This document shows positions 59,406 through 64,000 of a DNA stretch of 64,000 bases, in pieces. Within the stretch, counting starts at the first letter, position 1, and each line of letters opens with the position of its first letter. The stretch spans positions 31,097,501-31,161,500 of the forward strand of contig NC_134021.1 in NCBI RefSeq assembly GCF_040712315.1, in the 5' to 3' direction. The notes beneath the pieces are model-generated. The model had not been told where the DNA came from, made no database searches, and saw only the letters and a list, made by a program, of their open reading frames with translations. This DNA is from Castanea sativa (taxonomy: Eukaryota; Streptophyta; Magnoliopsida; Fagales; Fagaceae). Both the position numbers and the translations under genes were made by a program.

Positions 59406-60200
59406 CTGCAGTTCACCTCTTGCCAGAGCTGATTTCAATATGTTTGCAGCATCAATTGCTCCTTCTGCTGCTCCAGCTCCAATTAAACTGTGCACCTCAT
59501 CAATAAACAATATTATGTCGTCACTTTGTTTGATTTCCTCCATTAACTTCTTTAATCGTTCCTCAAACTCTCCACAATATTTGTACCAGCAACTAGAAGA
59601 CCCATGTCCAAGGTTATAACCTAAATCACACAAGAAAAACAAGGAAAATATGGTTACATTGTTTTTAAAATAAAGGGGTGATGAATCAACAAGGTTAGCT
59701 TCTTGAAATGCATCAATGAATTTCAAATGAAATACCCATGTGAAATCCAAGCCCATATTCATTGATTCATAAAATGTTAAATGACAAAATTAATACACTT
59801 CAAATCATTTGCAGGCTTTCTCTTGTACTGACTTATAAGTAGCCACAGAAATTAAAAGGCAATACAAAGATAATTCAAAAACAAAACAAAGAGCCACTGT
59901 GTAAATCAATATGAAAAAGATAAAAATACTTGAGAATATCTGCATTAAATTCTTTTTGTATTGATAATTGAAGTTTTCCGAACCTTGTTAACATTAAAGT
60001 CAACTTATACTTACCTTCTTCCCCTCTATAGTTTCAGGAACATCACTAGTTGCAATTCTTTGAGCAAGCCCTTCTGCGATTGCTGTTTTCCCAACTCCAG
60101 CTTCTCCAATAAGACATGTATTGTTTTTGGTTTGACGCCCCAAAATTTGGGTGACACGTTCTATTTGTGCCTGCCTTCCAATAACAGGATCCAATCTACC
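59406..60200 (-). pseudogene. ClpC chaperone fragment (two exons)
   Basis: Exon A, 60200-60015 (62 codons, phase 0), carries the first nucleotide-binding domain start of chloroplast Clp[21 protein letters not shown], Walker A GEAGVGKT (normally GEPGVGKT) and [10 protein letters not shown]. Exon B, 59620-59406, gives [13 protein letters not shown] and then, after a one-base deletion near 59578, [13 protein letters not shown], Walker [15 protein letters not shown] and LARGELQ. Both exons keep GT-AG borders and join in phase. ClpC is a Hsp100 AAA+ unfoldase of the chloroplast stroma that feeds the Clp protease. Only about 130 of more than 900 residues are present and the frame is broken, so this is a fragment. 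Confidence 0.88.
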
Positions 60201-60456
60201 CTGGAACACCAAGAAAAGAAATTAGAAATAAGCAATTAGAAGGAAATATAGAGCAATCTCATGATATCACAAAGGAGATGAAAGAGTTATATAAATGCCA
60301 ATGGTCCAAAACAGATCATAAACTTATAACACACGCTCCGTTTGCATTAACATTAAAGATTGCAACAAGAACTACACTTTTGATGGATTTTTTTATATAA
60401 GCAACCAAACAAACTTTATAAGCAACCAAAGGTACCCATTTACAGATAGAACTCAC

Positions 60457-60525
60457 CAGTGGATCCCCTCCTTTAAGTCTCACAATAGTAGCTCCTGCTT
60501 CAACAAAATCTACAATCTGACACCT
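60457..60525 (-). pseudogene. Uroporphyrinogen-III methyltransferase exon fragment
   Basis: On the minus strand about 22 codons read DFVEAGATIVRLKGGDPL and stop at a GTGAGT donor. VVRLKGGDPL is the signature of uroporphyrinogen-III C-methyltransferase (plant UPM1, bacterial CobA), the enzyme that starts siroheme synthesis in plastids. A TTGTAG acceptor-like site lies just upstream near 60526. No other exon of such a gene is seen nearby. It lies 257 bp upstream of the ClpC fragment on the same strand. Confidence 0.55.
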
Positions 60526-60529
60526 TTCC

Positions 60530-61027
60530 AGCCTATTTTTCCATTTGCTTCAACATTTGAAAAATCTGATTATCTCATGTTTTTATCAAGTGCCACGAAC
60601 AAAATAACTCACCAAAAATAGCCTGAATACACAATTACTGCCCAGGAGTAAGAATTGATGATCAAGTTAAAAGAACCATTTAATGAGTGATAAAAAATAG
60701 GTTGAAATAGATACCTTCAGTCCCTCCTAGTTGTCCATAAAATAGCTACCTTTAGTCCCTACCTTTACTCCCTACAGAAAACCATAATAAACATAAGACA
60801 ACTATATGAAAGTAGGTGTAATAATTATTAGATGTATCTGACATGAGAGGAGTGGCAAGGGAGAAAGAGAGAGCACTAGATAATAAAAAGAATCAAAACA
60901 TTTATTCGACTTGATTAGGAAATATTTGCTTCAAGTATAAACTACTTTGCCTGTATATGCCATATAGCGTAATCATAGAAAGATGTGCCTATCTAACATA
61001 GAAGTTCTTTGTCTCTCTTTTGTCTAA
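60530..61027. other. Spacer between gene fragments and PMD gene
   Basis: Non-coding, AT-rich, with no recognisable feature beyond short simple repeats. It includes the 3' flank of the PMD gene. Confidence 0.5.
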
Positions 61028-64000
61028 TTACCTTTTTTGAACCTTATGCCATCTCGTATAATAAGGAAGAGGTCTTGCATGTCCTTCGTTAGATGCCTCA
61101 GACCCAGCTTTGTGTCCATGTTTGTGCCCCCCTGTCCCACAATGAGGTGTCTTTGATATGCGTTTCGGCCGACCTGCTGGCTCTGTAGGTAACCCAACAA
61201 CCTGCTTAGCCTGAACATGGGGTGGGTCGGTGCCCGAAGAAGGGCCAGTGGACGTACTGTGGGAGGGTGGCTGCGTGTGCATGTTAGGAGGGGTTGGATC
61301 AAGACCCAAGTCAAAGGATGGAATGGGTAACAACTCAGGAAATGACCGTGGGGTGGGTGGACGGATGTCAGACCTAGGACATGGATGTGGAGAGGGTGAA
61401 GCGATGGTGGTGGGGCTAGGGGATGGATGTGGGGTGGGTGCAGAAGGGCCAGTGGACGTACTGTGGGAGGGTGGTTGCATGTGCATGTCAGGAGGGGTTG
61501 AATCAAGACCTAGGTCAAAGGATGGAATGGGTAACAGCTCAGGAAATGACCGTGGGGTGGGTGGACGGATGTCAGACCCAAGACATGGATGTGGAGTGGG
61601 TGAAGGGATGGTGGTGGGGCTAGGGGATGGATGTGGGATGGGTAAGGGGATGGTGGGGCTAGGGGATGGATTTGGGGTGGATGGGTGGGGATCGGGGGTA
61701 GGGACAACTCTCGGGGTAGCAACAGGCGGACGAGGGCCACGTTGGACAAGAGCAATGCTCGTGCTTGGGCTTTGAGTAGGCGCTGGAGTAGCTGCCTCCT
61801 CATTCGGGGTCTTAGGGATAAGAGGTTGTACACGGCCAATCTCTTGCACTGCCTTTAGCACATCAGTAATGTCCTTGTGGTCCTCCGTGCCCACTGGGTG
61901 ACGCCTCAACAAACGGGCGTATCCTTCAATCTGACATGAAAAAACCAGGTATATTAGTTTTCTCAATACCAATTCAACAATGGAAATCGATAATAAAATA
62001 AACGTTGGTTTTGAATTGGTTGTGCTACTAATAGTTGCAAATTATATGGAGACTAAGTGTTACCTTTGACTAAATTTAAATTATCTTTTCTATTTAAGAT
62101 GTTGCTAGCGCATAGAGTAGAGAAAATGCTAACTAAAAATTCAGTAGATGGAAAAGTTACCATTATAATCAATCTAGCACCGAGGACATTGATGAACCTC
62201 CGAGTTACCTTTTTGTACCAATCAAAGTACTCGTGTTGTGAAGGCATATCACCAAGCACTGCTTCACAATGCCGTTGAAGGCGATTACCCCACTCTGTAA
62301 TATGCGCAGCATGTTTCCACATCCAATCAACACCAACCTTCCCCCTCAAATCAATGGCATGAAGCACTGTGGAGGTGTCAACATTAGGCATAATTTCTTG
62401 GATCATCCCGAATTGACGAACAACATGATCCAGTGTATGTTTCTCTACTAGGTGGAAACATACAAGTGGCACCGTTGCCGTCCACACGGCCCTCCCTGCA
62501 ACGCACCAGGGTGGAAGGTCCTCGAATTCAGCTTCATACGGCTGCCACACCACCTACAACAGCCAAAAAACAAGTACGCAACACATTAGGCAACAATGTT
62601 TATATGTCAAAGTTCACCAAACCTATATCGTATTCCTAAACATGTTAAATAAACCATTTTCATACCTGGCCTGGCAACATTGAAGCTATTTGCTCGCAAT
62701 ACCTGTCCAGGAAGATGTGGGCGGACCTGTTTTTCTTGTTTGGGACCCACAACCACCTACAATCCAGAACAAGGGATCATTAACTTTCTACAACTTTCCC
62801 ACTAAGAAAATCATATGACTATAATGTAATCAATCTATGGATGGTCAAGTTAATGTAATGAAATTGTATTCACAATTTGCATATAAACTCTCTATGGATG
62901 GTCAAGTATTTATAACTTTAGCCCACCCACTAGCTTTTTTTTTTTTTTTTTTTATCGTTACAAACATACTTTGTTATGCTACAAGCTTCATATGTTTTGT
63001 AATAAGACAGTTAATCTAGTCAACTAAAGCTTGGTTAACTAAGCAGCTTTTATATACTTATAAAATAATAAAAATAACGAAAAATTAAGAAGAAGTAGCA
63101 TATATATTAACCGAATAATATAATTTAGGAAATTTGACAGAAAATTAGAGTGTATAACCTCTGTTTAAAATTGTTTAATATTGACTTAAATAATTCGTAG
63201 AAGCTTTTAAAATAAAGAAATAAAGAAATTGAAGTTACATGACGTGTATGAGGTAGAGACTTACTTCAGGGACAGTGGACCACGCACTGGAGGACCATAA
63301 GCACCCACTAGCGGGCCATGTTCAACTGTCGGGCACAAATATGGGAACCTGGCCCATGCCCAATACTGGACCAACAGCAAACACCCACCAATCTGATTAG
63401 CTTTCTTATCACTTGCCCTGCATAACTCTCGGTACAACCATGCAAGGCAAGCACTTCCCCAACTGTACCTTCGTGGGTTGCGAAGGTCTTCCAACTGCTG
63501 CACCCACATTAGATGCACCCTATCGCCGGATTTGTCCATGAAGATTGTGTCCCTTAGTAGTGCTAGGATGTAGCATCGTGCGTACTTATGCAACTGATCC
63601 TCTGTGGCATTAGGTGGCAATGGATTGGCAACAGCTTCCAAAAGCCGTTGGATGAGAATCCTTTGGCCTTGAAGTTCCTTTCTCTAATTATTTACAGGTC
63701 GGAAGCCAAGAAATTCGGAACACACATTCTCCCATTCTTTCTGCGTGCTCCCTGTCATGGCCTCGCCGTCAACAGGAAGCCCGAGAAGAACCTCCACATC
63801 TTGCAATGTGATCGTGACCTCACCATGTGGCATGTGGAAGGTGTGAGTCTCCTGCCGCCATCGCTCCACTAAGGCCGTTATCAGGCCATGGTCAATCTCT
63901 CTACCCGGGGTCCTGAGGAGTCCCTCCAAACCAAGTGCCTTAATAATGCCAACAACTCGGACGTCCACCATTAGCTCTCGATCAGAGAACTCTTCAGTAC
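61028..64000 (-). pseudogene. Plant mobile domain (MAIN-like) gene, partial, one in-frame stop
   Basis: Minus-strand exons are 64000-63265 (open at the right edge), 62756-62666, 62553-62161 and 61930-61028. The introns are GT-AG and all phases close. The protein has the plant mobile domain (PF10536): LVERWRQETHTFHMPHGEVTITLQDV, LLGLPVDGEA, RYSWGSACLAWLYREL, then WQPYEAEFEDLPPWC and VWTATVPLVCFHLVE. A Pro/Ser/Thr-rich tail follows with a basic end (GRPKRISK). PMD proteins occur as host genes (MAIN, MAIL1, nuclear factors for silencing and genome stability) and inside MULE and gypsy elements. A single TAG at 63684, in frame between GFRPVNN and RKELQG, is the only lesion. I call it a pseudogene, but a sequencing error or recent loss is possible. 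The 5' end is outside the window. Confidence 0.8.
61241..61648. repeat. In-frame 204-bp tandem duplication in PMD gene tail
   Basis: AGGGCCAGTGGACGTACTGT recurs at 61241 and 61445, 204 bp (68 codons) apart, with only a few differences. It duplicates a unit of the protein tail containing RPPTPRSFPELLPIPSFDLG and PPSHSTSTGPS without breaking the frame. Confidence 0.9.

Noticed and set aside
61230..61775. 181-residue plus-strand Gly-rich ORF
   Set aside because: It is the mirror of the Pro-rich tail of the PMD gene, whose splice phases support the minus strand.
63684..63700. A 14-base intron that would remove the TAG in the PMD gene
   Set aside because: Far below the minimal length of plant introns.

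Overview
This is nuclear DNA from a flowering plant. The genes are split by many GT-AG introns, the intergenic DNA is AT-rich and full of TA and CT microsatellites, and the transposon families (Tat-lineage Ty3/gypsy, copia LTR, MULE, hAT, L1-like LINE, plant mobile domain) are those of dicots. The style of the repeats suggests a woody Fagales species such as an oak or chestnut, but that is an impression from memory and not proven by the sequence.

Three host genes are supported. (1) Left part, minus strand: the 5' four exons of EGY1, a chloroplast S2P-type metalloprotease (3853-7193). Its remaining exons are not seen down to position 1, so they must lie beyond the left edge or be lost; the intron that follows exon 4 holds a SINE and a small gag-only LTR element. 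(2) 16440-18442, plus strand: a complete two-exon class I LOB-domain (LBD) transcription factor gene. (3) 39602-51595, minus strand: a complete ten-exon gene for a NEMP/DUF2215 (PNET2-like) inner nuclear membrane protein of 491 residues; its sixth intron is 6.4 kb and holds a hAT-type element, a truncated LINE and a MITE-like repeat.

The rest is mobile DNA and its debris. The largest item is an 11.6-kb Tat-lineage Ty3/gypsy element (22217-33820, minus strand) with two 799-bp LTRs, a GGAAC target duplication, gag-protease-RT-dual RNase H-integrase, a 151-bp tandem array and a long coding remnant on the opposite strand. Every in-frame stop in its gag-pol is TAG, mostly where the family has glutamine. 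From about 51.8 to 57.3 kb lies a decayed Mutator-like element whose flanks carry clusters of short palindromes and, on the left, a captured cupin (glutelin D1-like) fragment.

The right end (59.4-64 kb, minus strand) holds two exons of a ClpC chaperone pseudogene, a short exon resembling uroporphyrinogen-III methyltransferase, and a four-exon plant-mobile-domain (MAIN-like) gene with one in-frame stop that runs off the right edge. No tRNA, rRNA or CRISPR features were found.
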